DNA of 64,000 nt. It comes from Thermoplasmata archaeon (lineage in GTDB: Archaea > Thermoplasmatota > Thermoplasmata > Lutacidiplasmatales > UBA184). The DNA lies in assembly GCA_027314915.1 (NCBI GenBank), contig DAHUZZ010000005.1, forward strand, positions 46,486 through 110,485, given 5' to 3'. Positions 38,551 through 48,770 of the stretch are shown one piece after another; positions within the stretch are counted from its first letter, which is position 1, and every line of letters starts with the position of its first letter. The notes beneath the pieces are model-generated. The model was given only the letters and a program-made list of their open reading frames with translations. It was not told the DNA's origin and searched no databases. The position numbers and the translations under genes are program-made.

Positions 38551-40359
38551 ATGACCACTCCCGCTGCACACACGACCGCCCTGCCGCGCGACGAAGGTCC
38601 CGCCGCCCGTAGGCGGATCAAGGAGCTCTCCGACCTGGCCGTGCTGATCGGCGGCCAGGGCGGCGACGGCACCCTGACCGTCGCGGACCTGTTGGGGCGC
38701 TACTTCCGAAAGCGCGGGCTCCATGTCTACACCTCGCGGAACGTGCTCTCGCGCATCCGGGGAGGTCACGCCGACTCGTCGATCCGGGCCTGCCGCGAGC
38801 CGATCGCGGCGATCAAGTCCCGGAACGACCTGCTGGTCGCCTTCGATGCCGAATCGCTCGAGATCGGCAAGCCCGAGCTCGAACCGGACGGCCTCATCCT
38901 CTACGACTCCTCCGTCTTCCACTCCGACCTTCCGAACGCGATCGGGTTCCCGTTCGCGACGCTCGCCGGCGGCAAGCTCGGCGCGCCCATCTACAAGAAC
39001 ACCACCGCCTACGGGGTGATCTCCCAGATGATGGGGTTCGACCCCGTCCTCACCCGGTCGGTGATCGAGGAGCGGTTCCAGCGGCGCGGCGGGGAGCTGC
39101 TCGAGAAGAACCTCAAGGCGCTCGAGCTCGGGCGGGAGGCGGCGACCCAGAACCCCGATGCGATGGGACGCTGGACCGTGGCCGAGGGCTCGGCGACCCG
39201 CCACATCCTGACCACCGGCAACCAGGCGACCGCGCTCGGCTTCGTCGTGGGGGGCGGCCGGTTCTTCGCGGGCTACCCCATCACGCCCGCCACGGAGATC
39301 ATGGAGTACCTCCAGCGGTACCTCCCCGCCTTCCACGGCGTCGTCCGGCAGGCCGAGGACGAGCTCGCCGCGGTGAACATGGTCATCGGCGCCTCCTACG
39401 CGGGGGCTCGGTCGATGACCTCGACGAGCGGCCCCGGCCTCGCCCTCATGACCGAGGGGATCGGCCACGCCGGCGCCGCCGAGGTCCCCCTCGTCGTGGC
39501 CGACTGCCAGCGCGTCGGCCCCTCCACGGGGGAACCGACCCGGCACGAGCAGTCGGACCTGCTCCATCTCGCCCACATCGGCCACGGCGAGTTCCCCCGG
39601 TTCATCCTCGCGCCCGGGACCGTGGAGGACTGCTTCTACCTCACCGTCGACGCGCTCAACCTGGCCGAGAAGTGGAGGCTCCCCGTGCTGCTGCTCCTCG
39701 ACCAGGCGCTCTGCCAGAACTCCGTCACGAGCGATCCGTTCGACCTCGGCCGGGTGCACGTCGACCGCGGCCGGCGGCTCTCGCCCGAGGACGTGCAGAA
39801 GCTCGAGTCCTACCGCTACTACCAGTTCACCCCGGACGGCATCTCCCCCTACGCCCCGCCGGGCACCCCCGGCGTGACGAGCCAGGTCACCGGCAACGAG
39901 CACGACGAGTTCGGCCACGTCTCGGTGAACACCGCCAACCGGGTGAGGATGATGGCGAAACGGATGGGCAAGCTCGAGCACGCGCGGGACGAGCTGCCGC
40001 TCCCGCACCTCTACGGCGAGCCCGGCGCGAAGGTCGGGCTCATCGCCTACGGCAGCACGACCGGGGCGGTCCGCGAGGCGCAGGAGCTCCTCGCGCTCCG
40101 GGGGATCCCGACCCGGTTCTTCCAGTCCCGCACGATCTTCCCGGTCCAGACGCACACCCTCGAGCCGTTCCTGAAGGAGGTCGACGTGGCCTTCGTCGTG
40201 GAGTGCAACTACACCGGGCAGTACGGCCAGCTGATCCGCGAGGCGCTGCCGCAGCACCACGCGAAGCTCCGGCCGATCCTCAAGTACGACGGGCTCCCCT
40301 TCCGGGGACCCGACCTCGCCCATCGGGTCGAGGAGGTGCTCCATGGTCCAGTCCGCTAA
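38551..40359 (+). CDS. korA: 2-oxoacid:ferredoxin oxidoreductase, fused gamma-alpha subunit
   Basis: N-terminal gamma domain LIGGQGGDGTLTVADLLG then GGRFFAGYPITPATEIMEYL..AEDELAAVNMVIGASYAGARSMTSTSGPG. Confidence 0.92.
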   Translation: MTTPAAHTTALPRDEGPAARRRIKELSDLAVLIGGQGGDGTLTVADLLGRYFRKRGLHVYTSRNVLSRIRGGHADSSIRACREPIAAIKSRNDLLVAFDAESLEIGKPELEPDGLILYDSSVFHSDLPNAIGFPFATLAGGKLGAPIYKNTTAYGVISQMMGFDPVLTRSVIEERFQRRGGELLEKNLKALELGREAATQNPDAMGRWTVAEGSATRHILTTGNQATALGFVVGGGRFFAGYPITPATEIMEYLQRYLPAFHGVVRQAEDELAAVNMVIGASYAGARSMTSTSGPGLALMTEGIGHAGAAEVPLVVADCQRVGPSTGEPTRHEQSDLLHLAHIGHGEFPRFILAPGTVEDCFYLTVDALNLAEKWRLPVLLLLDQALCQNSVTSDPFDLGRVHVDRGRRLSPEDVQKLESYRYYQFTPDGISPYAPPGTPGVTSQVTGNEHDEFGHVSVNTANRVRMMAKRMGKLEHARDELPLPHLYGEPGAKVGLIAYGSTTGAVREAQELLALRGIPTRFFQSRTIFPVQTHTLEPFLKEVDVAFVVECNYTGQYGQLIREALPQHHAKLRPILKYDGLPFRGPDLAHRVEEVLHGPVR

Positions 40360-41227
40360 GTCGATCCCGTCGACCTGGTGCCCCGGCTGCGGCGACTTCG
40401 GCGTGCTCGCCGCCGTGAAGAAGGCGATGGCGGAGCTCAAGATCCCGACGCACGAGACGGTGCTCGTCGGCGGGATCGGCTGCTCCGGCGGGATCCACAA
40501 CTTCCTCGAGATCAACGGGATCCACGCGCTCCACGGCCGCCTGCTCGCGCAGGCGGTGGGCATCAAGCTCGCGAACCCGAAGCTCACCGTCATCGCCGCG
40601 GGCGGCGACGGCGACGGCTACGCCATCGGGATGGGGCACTTCATGCACGCGTTCAAGAAGAACGCCTCGATCCTCTACATCCTCATGATGAACGAGACCT
40701 ACGGCCTGACCAAGGGCCAGGCCGCCCCGACGGCGCCGCTGGGGTACGAGGGGAACATCGAGCGGCCCTTCGACGGGATCCTGACCGCGCTCTCGCAGCA
40801 GGTCCCGAACTTCGTCGCCCGTTCCTTCTCCGGGGACCCCAAGGGGATGACCAAGATCCTCCTCGAGGCGATCCAGTTCAACCGCGAGGGCCGGGGCTTC
40901 GCCTTCGTGGAGGACCTCTCGCCCTGCGTCACCTACAACGACACCTACAAGGCGTGGCGCGAGAAGGTCCTCGACCTCTCGACCCTCCCCGGCTACGATC
41001 CCGCGGACCGGAAGGCGATCTTCCGGCTCTACCTCGAGACGATCGAGAAGGGACGCATCCCGATCGGCGTCATGCACCGCCCCCCGGCGGCGGACGCGGG
41101 GGCCGCCCCGGCCCCGGAATCGCTCGAGCTCAAGCTCCTCCCCGACCGCACCGGTCCCGTGGCGGCGGAGATCGGCGTGGCCGCGAACCAGGCCGCCTAC
41201 CAGAAGCTCCTCCAGACGGTCGCCTAG
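40343..41227 (+). CDS. korB: 2-oxoacid:ferredoxin oxidoreductase beta subunit
   Basis: STWCPGCGDFGVLAAVKKAM, GIGCSG, GGDGDGYAIGMGHF. Confidence 0.93.
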   Translation: MVQSAKSIPSTWCPGCGDFGVLAAVKKAMAELKIPTHETVLVGGIGCSGGIHNFLEINGIHALHGRLLAQAVGIKLANPKLTVIAAGGDGDGYAIGMGHFMHAFKKNASILYILMMNETYGLTKGQAAPTAPLGYEGNIERPFDGILTALSQQVPNFVARSFSGDPKGMTKILLEAIQFNREGRGFAFVEDLSPCVTYNDTYKAWREKVLDLSTLPGYDPADRKAIFRLYLETIEKGRIPIGVMHRPPAADAGAAPAPESLELKLLPDRTGPVAAEIGVAANQAAYQKLLQTVA

Positions 41228-41288
41228 GACCGGGCGTGGCGGGGGATCGGGGCCCGGTGCGACCGGAGCCCGGGTCCGAGGTCGGCGC

Positions 41289-42659
41289 GTGAGCTGGATC
41301 GGCATCGACGACACCGACAGCCCGGGCGGCGGTTGCACGACCTTCGCGCTGACCGAGGTCCTCCGGGCGGTCCGGGCGGAGGGCTGGGACCTCCTCGGCG
41401 AGCCGCGGCTGGTCCGGCTCAACCCGAACATCCCCTACAAGACCCGCGGGAACGCCGCGCTCGCCGCGCGCATCGGCCGGGGCCGGGGCCGCGCCCGGAC
41501 CGTGGGGCAGCTCCCCGAGGGGCCCGTTCGGTCCTACGCGGACGGCGTCCCGCTCGGCCCCGAGGACGAGGCCGAGCTCTTCGAGGTGGCCTGGAAGGCC
41601 GTGATCGGCGCCGCCCGGAGCGGAGAACCCGGGACGGACCCCGCGCTCGTGGTCGCGCCCCGCCGACTCCCGTCGGCGCTCTACTGGAGGGGCGTGCAGA
41701 CGGTCGTCCCGATCGCGGAGGCCGAGCGGCTCCTGACGGCCGCGGGCGCCCGGTTCCGCGCGCTGGGCTCGCGCCAGGGGCTCGTCGGCGCGGCGGCGGC
41801 GGTCGCCTGGCCGGGGGCGCACCCCACGTGGGAGCTCATCAGCTACCGCGGACCGGGCCGGGAGGGGCTCCCGCGGCGCGTCGAGCCGGCCTCGGTGCGG
41901 CGCGCGCAGCGGAGCTTCCCCGAGCTCTTCCTGTGCGAGGACCCGGCCACCCGGCGGATCCTCGTCGCGCCGCACACGCCCTGTCCGATCCTCTTCGGGC
42001 TCCGCGCCACCCGGCCCGGGCGGCTCGCGGCCGCCCGCCGGCTGATCCGGTCCGAGCCGGTCGAGCGGTGGCTCATCTTCCGGACGAACCAGGGCAGCGG
42101 CGATCACCTGAGCCGGAGGCCCGTCGCCGAACTCGGCCCCTTCGGCTCGACGGTGCTCTCGGGGGAGATCGATGCGCCGGTCGAGGTGGGCCCCGGCGGC
42201 CATGCCCGGTTCAGCCTCCGCACGCCCGGCGGAGCCCTCCTCCGCTGCGTGGCCTTCGAACCGACAAAGACGCTCCCGCGGCTCGCCGCCCGGCTGCGTC
42301 CGGGCGACCGGATCCGCGTCTGGGGAGGCCGGGCCACGGACGAGGCGCTCCGGCTCGAGGGCATCGAGGTGCTCCGGACGGTGCGCCGACGGGACGCGGG
42401 GGACAACCCCGTCTGCCCGCGCTGCGGGCGGGCGATGCCGAGCCTCGGCCGCGGCCGGGGGTTCCGTTGCCCGACCGACCACGTCCGCCGGCCGCCCGAG
42501 GCGCGCTCCGCGATCGAGCTCGTGTCCGCTCCCGCGCGCGGACGCTACCATCCGACCCCCTCCGCCCGTCGCCATCTCCACCCGCGGGCGCCCGAGCCCG
42601 GCCGACCCGGGGAGACGACCGTGCGCTGGTGGCGCCGGCCGCCGCGAACCGATTTATAG
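41289..42659 (+). CDS. tiaS: tRNA(Ile2) 2-agmatinylcytidine synthetase
   Basis: GIDDTDSPGGGCTTFALTEV, NPNIPYKTRGNAALA, OB-fold and C-terminal zinc ribbon CPRCGRAMPSLGRGRGFRCPTD. Confidence 0.92.
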   Translation: MSWIGIDDTDSPGGGCTTFALTEVLRAVRAEGWDLLGEPRLVRLNPNIPYKTRGNAALAARIGRGRGRARTVGQLPEGPVRSYADGVPLGPEDEAELFEVAWKAVIGAARSGEPGTDPALVVAPRRLPSALYWRGVQTVVPIAEAERLLTAAGARFRALGSRQGLVGAAAAVAWPGAHPTWELISYRGPGREGLPRRVEPASVRRAQRSFPELFLCEDPATRRILVAPHTPCPILFGLRATRPGRLAAARRLIRSEPVERWLIFRTNQGSGDHLSRRPVAELGPFGSTVLSGEIDAPVEVGPGGHARFSLRTPGGALLRCVAFEPTKTLPRLAARLRPGDRIRVWGGRATDEALRLEGIEVLRTVRRRDAGDNPVCPRCGRAMPSLGRGRGFRCPTDHVRRPPEARSAIELVSAPARGRYHPTPSARRHLHPRAPEPGRPGETTVRWWRRPPRTDL

Positions 42660-42699
42660 GGTCGAACGGCTTTCGCGCCATCCCGGAGCCCGCACGTCG

Positions 42700-43641
42700 A
42701 TGGTGAATCCCGTCGCCAAGACCGGCCTGCTGTTCGGGGTCATCATCGCCCTGTTCGTCTTCATCGGGGCGGTCATCGGGGAGTACCTCTTCGGGAGCTT
42801 CCTCCTCGGCCTGATCATCGCCTTCGCGCTGTCGCTCGTCCTGAACCTGGTCTCCTACTTCTTCTGCGTCCGCTTCGTCCTCTGGTCGACCGGCGCCAAG
42901 ATCGTGACCCCCGCGGAGGCCCCCCGGCTCGCCAGGATCGTCGACGAGCTCGCCCCCCAGTTCGGCCTCGTCCGCCCGAGGCTCGCGATCGTGCCCACCC
43001 AGAGCCCCAACGCCTTCGCGACCGGGCGGAACGCCCACCACGCGGTCGTGGCGGCGACCGAGGGGATCCTCCGGCTGTGCAACGACCGCGAGCTGAGGGG
43101 CGTGCTGGCCCACGAGCTCGCCCACGTCAAGGACCAGGACATCCTGGTGATGACGTTCGCCGCGACCCTCGCCGGCGCCATCTCCTACATCGCGCAGTAC
43201 TTCCTCTTCTCGCAGCTCTTCGGCGGCGGCAACCGGAACGGCAACGGCAACCTGGGGATCCTCGCGATCGTCGGGGCCATCGCCGCCCCGATCGCCGCGA
43301 TGCTCCTCCAGCTCGCCATCTCGCGGTCCCGGGAGCTCCACGCCGACGAGGTCGGCGCGAAGACGATCCACGATCCCCTGGCCCTGGCCTCCGCGCTCGA
43401 GAAGCTCGAGCACGTGAACGAGCAGGCCCCGGCGCCGCTCGGCAACGTGGCGACGAGCGCCCTCCTCATCGTGAATCCCCTGCGGGGCAGCTTCTGGGTC
43501 TCGATGTTCTCGACCCACCCGCCGCTCGAAGAGCGCGTGCGGCGGCTCCGGGCGATGGCGAGCGACTACCGGTACTCGCCCCGGATCTCCGGGCCCTCCG
43601 TCGGGCCCTTCACCGCGGCCGGCGCCCGTCCGTCCCGGTAG
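42700..43641 (+). CDS. htpX: HtpX-family membrane M48 metalloprotease
   Basis: GVLAHELAHVKDQDILVMT (HEXXH) with TM segments; SRSRELHADE. Confidence 0.92.
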   Translation: MVNPVAKTGLLFGVIIALFVFIGAVIGEYLFGSFLLGLIIAFALSLVLNLVSYFFCVRFVLWSTGAKIVTPAEAPRLARIVDELAPQFGLVRPRLAIVPTQSPNAFATGRNAHHAVVAATEGILRLCNDRELRGVLAHELAHVKDQDILVMTFAATLAGAISYIAQYFLFSQLFGGGNRNGNGNLGILAIVGAIAAPIAAMLLQLAISRSRELHADEVGAKTIHDPLALASALEKLEHVNEQAPAPLGNVATSALLIVNPLRGSFWVSMFSTHPPLEERVRRLRAMASDYRYSPRISGPSVGPFTAAGARPSR

Positions 43642-43653
43642 GAGCCCCTCACC

Positions 43654-44721
43654 GTGGCGAGCTGCCCGGCGTGCTCGACCGAGTTCGTGGAGCCCGCGGC
43701 CGCGTGCCCCCGGTGCGGTCTCGCGTCCGACCTCTTCCCCGCGGTCCGCTCGGCGGCGAGCGGCGGGCGGTCGGACCGGGACCCGCAGATGATCGAGGAG
43801 ATCCTCCGCGCCGTGGGGGGCGACCCCACCGGACCGATCGTGGCGCCCGGGCCCGCCACGATCGCGCAGCCCGCGCGATTCCCGTCGGCCCCCGCCCAGC
43901 GGCCCCCGCCCGCGCGACGGCCGGCGACCGAGCTGCCGGGGCTCCCGGCGCTGGGACCGGGCGATCCGAAGGTCGTGCTGCGCCGCCAGATCGACGAGTA
44001 CCTCACCCTCGGGCGGCGGCTCGGGATCGACCTCACGAGCTTCCCGCCGCGGATGCACGCGGCGATCCGCGCCGAGGATGTCGAGGAGTACGCCCGGATC
44101 CGGAGCGAGCTCTTCGTCTACCTGGCGGCCTACCTCTCCGAACAGGTCGAGCTCTGCCGCGCGCGCCGGTCCGAGCTCGCCGCCGTGCTCGGCGACGATC
44201 TCCCCGATGAGGAGATCGAGGAGCTCGGATCCCGCCTCGTGGAGGGGGACCTCCCCGGCACCTACCGGAGCCTGCACGCGGTCGAGGAACTGCTCTCCGG
44301 CCTCGAGGTCACCTACCAGACCGTCCAGCTGCTCTCGCTCGAGGCGGACCTCCTTGCGGAGACGGTCCGGGAGCTCGGCAGCGACCCCTCCCGGGCGCTC
44401 GGGCCGATCGCCACGGCGCGCGAGGCGGCCCGGAGCGGCGACCGGTCCGTCGCCGAGCGGCTGCTCGCCCGCGGCGTCCTCGCGCTCTGGCACCTCGCGG
44501 CGCCGCGGCTGGTCGTCCAGGTCGGGGAGATCTCCGGCCGCCTGGACGCGGCCCAGCGCGCCGGCGCCGACCCCGCGTTCGCGCGCGCGCAGCTCCACGA
44601 GATGGTCGCCGAGCTCCGGGTCCGCAACTTCGGTGCGGCGATCCTCGCCTACCGGCGGGCCCGGGACGCGGCGCCCGCGGCCGTCCCGGCCGCCCCGACC
44701 GAGCTCCCGCCCGCGGCGTAG
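43654..44721 (+). CDS. Hypothetical protein with N-terminal zinc ribbon
   Basis: MASCPACSTEFVEPAAACPRCGLASDLFP then helical C-terminal domain; GTG start. Confidence 0.7.
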   Translation: MASCPACSTEFVEPAAACPRCGLASDLFPAVRSAASGGRSDRDPQMIEEILRAVGGDPTGPIVAPGPATIAQPARFPSAPAQRPPPARRPATELPGLPALGPGDPKVVLRRQIDEYLTLGRRLGIDLTSFPPRMHAAIRAEDVEEYARIRSELFVYLAAYLSEQVELCRARRSELAAVLGDDLPDEEIEELGSRLVEGDLPGTYRSLHAVEELLSGLEVTYQTVQLLSLEADLLAETVRELGSDPSRALGPIATAREAARSGDRSVAERLLARGVLALWHLAAPRLVVQVGEISGRLDAAQRAGADPAFARAQLHEMVAELRVRNFGAAILAYRRARDAAPAAVPAAPTELPPAA

Positions 44722-44788
44722 GGGCGGCCCGTCCGCGCGACGCGCGGGCCCGACTCGCCTTTAAGGAGGTCCTTCCGTTCCGCCCGCG

Positions 44789-46093
44789 ATGCCCCCCTTC
44801 ACGGCCCTCCGCGGGTTCCGGGACTACCCTCCGCCCGACGCGGGAGCGCGGAGCGAGATCCTGCGACGCCTCCGGGAGGCCGCGCGCCGGTGCGGTTTCC
44901 AGGAGCTCGAGTCGCCCTCCGTGGAATCGCTCGACCTCTACCGCGTGAAGAGCGGGGCCGGGATCGGCGAGCAGGTCTGGACCTTCCGCGACAAGGGGGA
45001 CCGCGAGGTCGCCCTGGCGGCGGAGACCACCCCCTCGCTCGCCCGGGTCTTCGTCGACCGGGCGAAGAGCGAGCCGATGCCGGTCAAGTGGTTCACCATC
45101 TCGAAGCTCTGGCGGTACGAGGAGCCCCAGGCCGGCCGGACCCGGGAGTTCCAGCAGTTCAACCTGGACATCCTCGGGGTCCACGGCGTCGAGGCCGAGG
45201 CGGAGCTCCTCTCGGCCTCCGCGCTCCTCCTCGACGGGGTCGGCGCCGAGGGGCTCTACGGCTTCCGGGTGAACGACCGCCGGCTCGCCGAGGGGCTCGG
45301 GAGGTACCTCCGGGTCACCGACAACGACCGCTTCTTCCGCGCGCTCGACCGCTCCGAGAAGGAGACCGCCGACTGGCTCGAAGGGGAGCTCGCGGCGTGC
45401 GGCGTCGCCCCGGAGGGACGGGAGCAGCTGCGCGGATGGCTTTCCGAGTGCGCGAAGGGGCTTCCGCTCGTCGACGCGGGGGGCCTCCTCGCGCGCTTCG
45501 AGGCGCTCCCGCTACCGGACCCGGGGCCGGCGGGCCTCGCCGCCCTCCGCCGGCTCGCGGAGCTCCTCCCCGCGGCCGGCATCGCGGACCGGGTCCGGCT
45601 CGACCTGGTGATCGTGCGGGGCCTCGCCTACTACACGGGGCTCGTCTTCGAGGCCTTCGACGTCACGGGGTCGATGCGCGCGCTCTTCGGGGGCGGCCGG
45701 TACGACCAGCTCATCGAGCTGTTCGGCGGGCCCCCGACCCCGGCGTGCGGGCTCGCGATCGGCGACCAGACCCTGGAGATCCTCCTCCGATCGAACGGAC
45801 GCTGGCCGGAGGGGGAGCCGGCGCTCGACACCTACGTGGTGGCCGTGACGCCCGCGGAGATCGTGCCGGCCTTCGAGATGGTCCAGAAGCTCCGCCGCGC
45901 GGGCGTCGCCGCCGACTGCGACCTCATGGCGCGCTCGCTGTCGCGCCAGCTCAAGGAGGCGGCGCGTCGCCGGGCCCGGCGGGCCCTTCTGCTGGGGCCG
46001 CGGGAGCGGGCTCGGGGGGTCGTGGTCGAGCGTGACCTGGCGACGGGTGCGCAACGTGAGCTCCCGCCGGAGGCGGTGCTACCTGGGGCGTGA
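44789..46093 (+). CDS. hisS: Histidyl-tRNA synthetase
   Basis: LRGFRDYPPPDA, WRYEEPQAGRTREFQQFNLDILG, RGLAYYTGLVFEAF, GGGRYDQLIELFGG. Confidence 0.9.
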   Translation: MPPFTALRGFRDYPPPDAGARSEILRRLREAARRCGFQELESPSVESLDLYRVKSGAGIGEQVWTFRDKGDREVALAAETTPSLARVFVDRAKSEPMPVKWFTISKLWRYEEPQAGRTREFQQFNLDILGVHGVEAEAELLSASALLLDGVGAEGLYGFRVNDRRLAEGLGRYLRVTDNDRFFRALDRSEKETADWLEGELAACGVAPEGREQLRGWLSECAKGLPLVDAGGLLARFEALPLPDPGPAGLAALRRLAELLPAAGIADRVRLDLVIVRGLAYYTGLVFEAFDVTGSMRALFGGGRYDQLIELFGGPPTPACGLAIGDQTLEILLRSNGRWPEGEPALDTYVVAVTPAEIVPAFEMVQKLRRAGVAADCDLMARSLSRQLKEAARRRARRALLLGPRERARGVVVERDLATGAQRELPPEAVLPGA

Positions 46094-46835
46094 GCCCCTC
46101 GATGGCCGGCCCGTCCCAGAGCAGGATCCCCGGCGGCGAGGCGGCCCCGTCGACGAAGCCGTACCAGTAGACCACGGCCCCCTCGCCGAAGAGCTCGGTG
46201 TACGGGGCGAGCTGCCGCTTGAGGTTCTTCCGGAGCTCCACGTCGTCGCCGAAGTTCGCCTTCGACTCGATCCACTTGAGCTTCTGGCCGAAGAAGATGA
46301 TGGGGCGGTCGAGGAGCGCGTCCGGGGTCTTCGCATACTTCCCCCGGAGGTCGTTCTCGGTCCGGTAGGTGATGCCGTGCTTCTCGAGCCAGGCGTAGAG
46401 ACGGGCCTCGCCCCGGCGGCCCCGGTCGCGCTGGAGCTCCATCCCGCGCGGGGAGTAGATCAGATCGTGCTCGAGGAGCTCCTCGACCTCGCGCCGCAAC
46501 CGGTCGTCGGGGGCGCTCCGGGGGTCGAGGAAGCACGACCAGATCCTCTTCCGGGGGAGCTTGAGCTCCTGGAGGAGCAGCTGGCCGGTGAGCACGGGGG
46601 GGAACCGCCACTCCCGGGCGATCTCGAGGATCCGGGTGCCCTTGTGCCAGCTGTGCACGAGCCGGGGCATCTGGCGCTTCACGACGTAGAAGCGGCGGGT
46701 CGCGTCCCGGGTGACCCGGTGCGTGTGGATCACGAAGAGCAGTTCCTCATCGAGGTTCTCCGCCTGGGCGATGCGGCGGACGTCCTCGGGCGTGGCCAGG
46801 GCATCGTAGAGTCGTTGGTAGTTAGCTCGGTCCAT
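45951..46835 (-). CDS. TPD-motif predicted nuclease (C15orf41/CDIN1-like)
   Basis: GITYRTENDLRGKYAKTPDALLDRPIIFFGQKLKWIESKANFG; ORF tail overlaps hisS antisense. Confidence 0.78.
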   Translation of the reverse strand: MDRANYQRLYDALATPEDVRRIAQAENLDEELLFVIHTHRVTRDATRRFYVVKRQMPRLVHSWHKGTRILEIAREWRFPPVLTGQLLLQELKLPRKRIWSCFLDPRSAPDDRLRREVEELLEHDLIYSPRGMELQRDRGRRGEARLYAWLEKHGITYRTENDLRGKYAKTPDALLDRPIIFFGQKLKWIESKANFGDDVELRKNLKRQLAPYTELFGEGAVVYWYGFVDGAASPPGILLWDGPAIEGLTPQVAPPPAGAHVAHPSPGHARPRPPEPAPAAPAEGPAGPGDAPPP

Positions 46836-46945
46836 AGATCATGCGACAGTTCGGGTCGGTTCGCGGGCGAAACGTCGGGCGACCACGAGACCGGGGAGGG
46901 TAAAGGTTTATCCTACGCCCCTCCGCCGACGGAGGCGCCCGGCGC

Positions 46946-47752
46946 TCAATCCCGCCAGTCGAGGCCGACGGTGCGGAGCCTCAGCTTCGGGATCGGGACC
47001 GGCACCCGCTTGTGCCGCTCGCGGAGCACCCGGGAGGCGATCGACGCGACCCGATCGACCGGCACTCCGGCCCGCGCGGCGACCTCCTCGGGGGGCCTCA
47101 GCTCCTCCAGCCCGAGGAGCACCCGATCGAGGACGTCGTAGGTCGCCCCGAGCTCCTCCTCGTCGGTCTGCCCCTCCCAGAACCCGGCGGTGGGCGGGCG
47201 GGCCCGGATCGGCTCGGGGATCCCGAGCTCGGCCGCGAGCGCGCGCACGTCCGTTTTGTACAGGTCCCCGATCGGCAGGAGGTCCACGCCCCCGTCGCCG
47301 TACTTGGTGACGTAGCCGAGCAGGAGCTCGGACTTGTTGCCGGCGCCGGCCACCAGCGCCCCGTGCTCCCGCGCGAGGGCGTACAGGACCGCGAACCGCA
47401 GCCGGACCTTGAGGTTCCCCGCGGCCACGCGGTCGGTGACCTCGGGCAGCAGCCGGGCCGCGGCGTCGGCGAGCGGGGCGAGCGGCACGAGCCGCGTGGG
47501 CACGCCCAGGTCGCGGGCGTACCGCTCAGTCTCCTCGAGGAGCGCGGGAGGGAACGCCGCGTCGGGGACCAGGGCGCCCCAGACGCGCTCCGCGCCCAGC
47601 GCGTCCCGGGCGAGCCGCACCACGACGGCGGAATCGATCCCGCCGCTCAGCCCGACCAGGACCCCCTTCGCCCCGGCCGCGCGCACGTGGGCGCGCAGGA
47701 ACTGGTGGATCGTCTCGGCGGCGTGCGGAGGGAGCCGCGGCTCGCCCGTCAT
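46946..47752 (-). CDS. nadE: NAD+ synthetase
   Basis: GLSGGIDSAVVVRLA, AGAGNKSELLLGYVTKYGDGGVDLLPIGDLYKTDVRALA. Confidence 0.95.
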   Translation of the reverse strand: MTGEPRLPPHAAETIHQFLRAHVRAAGAKGVLVGLSGGIDSAVVVRLARDALGAERVWGALVPDAAFPPALLEETERYARDLGVPTRLVPLAPLADAAARLLPEVTDRVAAGNLKVRLRFAVLYALAREHGALVAGAGNKSELLLGYVTKYGDGGVDLLPIGDLYKTDVRALAAELGIPEPIRARPPTAGFWEGQTDEEELGATYDVLDRVLLGLEELRPPEEVAARAGVPVDRVASIASRVLRERHKRVPVPIPKLRLRTVGLDWRD

Positions 47753-48768
47753 GCCTCGACGCCCAGCGCTTCGATCGATCGCTGCGTCCGGTAGAGCGTC
47801 CGGCACGTGCAGTCGAGCCGATCGAGCGGCTCGAACTCCTGGTCCAGCGAGGCCGCCTCGATGGCGTCGAGGACGGCCCGATCGCACTTCCCGCAGTTGT
47901 GCGGGCCCCGGGGCAGACCGCCCGCCGTCGGGAAGGAGACGAGCCGGGTCCCCCCCGCGCGCCCCGCGCCCGTCCGCAGGACCTCCACCACGCTCCAGAG
48001 CCACGGCGGGCGGTAGCGGCCCCGGCGGAACTGCCACTCCACGACCGTCCCGTTCTGGATGTGGACCGGGTTCACCGAGAGCGCGTCGAACGCCGGATGC
48101 GCGAGCTCGATCGAGCGCAGCACGTCCTCGACCGCCTCGGCCTCCGTCAGGTAGGGGGGCTTGAGCAGCAGGTAGCCCTTCGGATGCACGCCCAGGGCCC
48201 GGAGCCGGCCGGCGGCCGCCAGGTACTCGGCGGGCGACGCCCCCTTGGTGATGAGCCGGCCGAGCACGTCGGGCTGGGTCGACTCGAGGCCGAGCGCCAC
48301 CTCGAGCTCGCCGGGGAACGCCTCGCGGAGGGGGGCGATCTTCTCCGGGGTCACGAACTCCGGCAGGCTCTCGAAGAGCAGCCGCTTCGCCGGGCCCCCG
48401 AACGCCGCGAGGATCTTCGACCGGCTCGCGGGATCGACCTCGCGGTCGTCGAGGAAGCTGCCCGAGGTGTAGATCTTGACGTACGGCTGCCCCCGGTACC
48501 GGCCGAGGGCCATGGCGAGCTGGCGTTCGAGCTCGTGCGGCGTGACCGAGCGCCCCAGCGTGTCCTTGGCGTAGCCGCACATCGTGCAGCCCTTCAGGTC
48601 CGCCCAGTAGCAGCCGCGGGTCCGGAGGATGAGGACGAAGGCGTCGACGCGCGCCCCGTCGAGCGACTCCGCCTCGCTCCAGGCGTTCACCAGTCGGTCG
48701 GCGCCGACGGAGTCCTCCGGGCCGGGCTTGCGTTCCCGGGCGAGGGTGCGGGCCACCGACTCGGGCAC
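47749..48768 (-). CDS. Archaeosine-biosynthesis-type radical SAM protein (RaSEA/Elp3-like)
   Basis: ILRTRGCYWADLKGCTMCGYAKDT, KIYTSGSFLDDREV, C-terminal Cys cluster HNCGKCD..DCTC. Confidence 0.85.
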   Translation of the reverse strand: MPESVARTLARERKPGPEDSVGADRLVNAWSEAESLDGARVDAFVLILRTRGCYWADLKGCTMCGYAKDTLGRSVTPHELERQLAMALGRYRGQPYVKIYTSGSFLDDREVDPASRSKILAAFGGPAKRLLFESLPEFVTPEKIAPLREAFPGELEVALGLESTQPDVLGRLITKGASPAEYLAAAGRLRALGVHPKGYLLLKPPYLTEAEAVEDVLRSIELAHPAFDALSVNPVHIQNGTVVEWQFRRGRYRPPWLWSVVEVLRTGAGRAGGTRLVSFPTAGGLPRGPHNCGKCDRAVLDAIEAASLDQEFEPLDRLDCTCRTLYRTQRSIEALGVEA

Positions 48769-48770
48769 GG

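Noticed and set aside
46900-46940. Plus-strand promoter-like GTAAAGGTTTATCC facing the nadE 3' end, suggesting an antisense RNA
   Set aside because: The element also reads as an AT-rich minus-strand promoter region for the TPD gene, and no RNA-like structure follows except a short CTCCG-CCGA-CGGAG hairpin; insufficient support.
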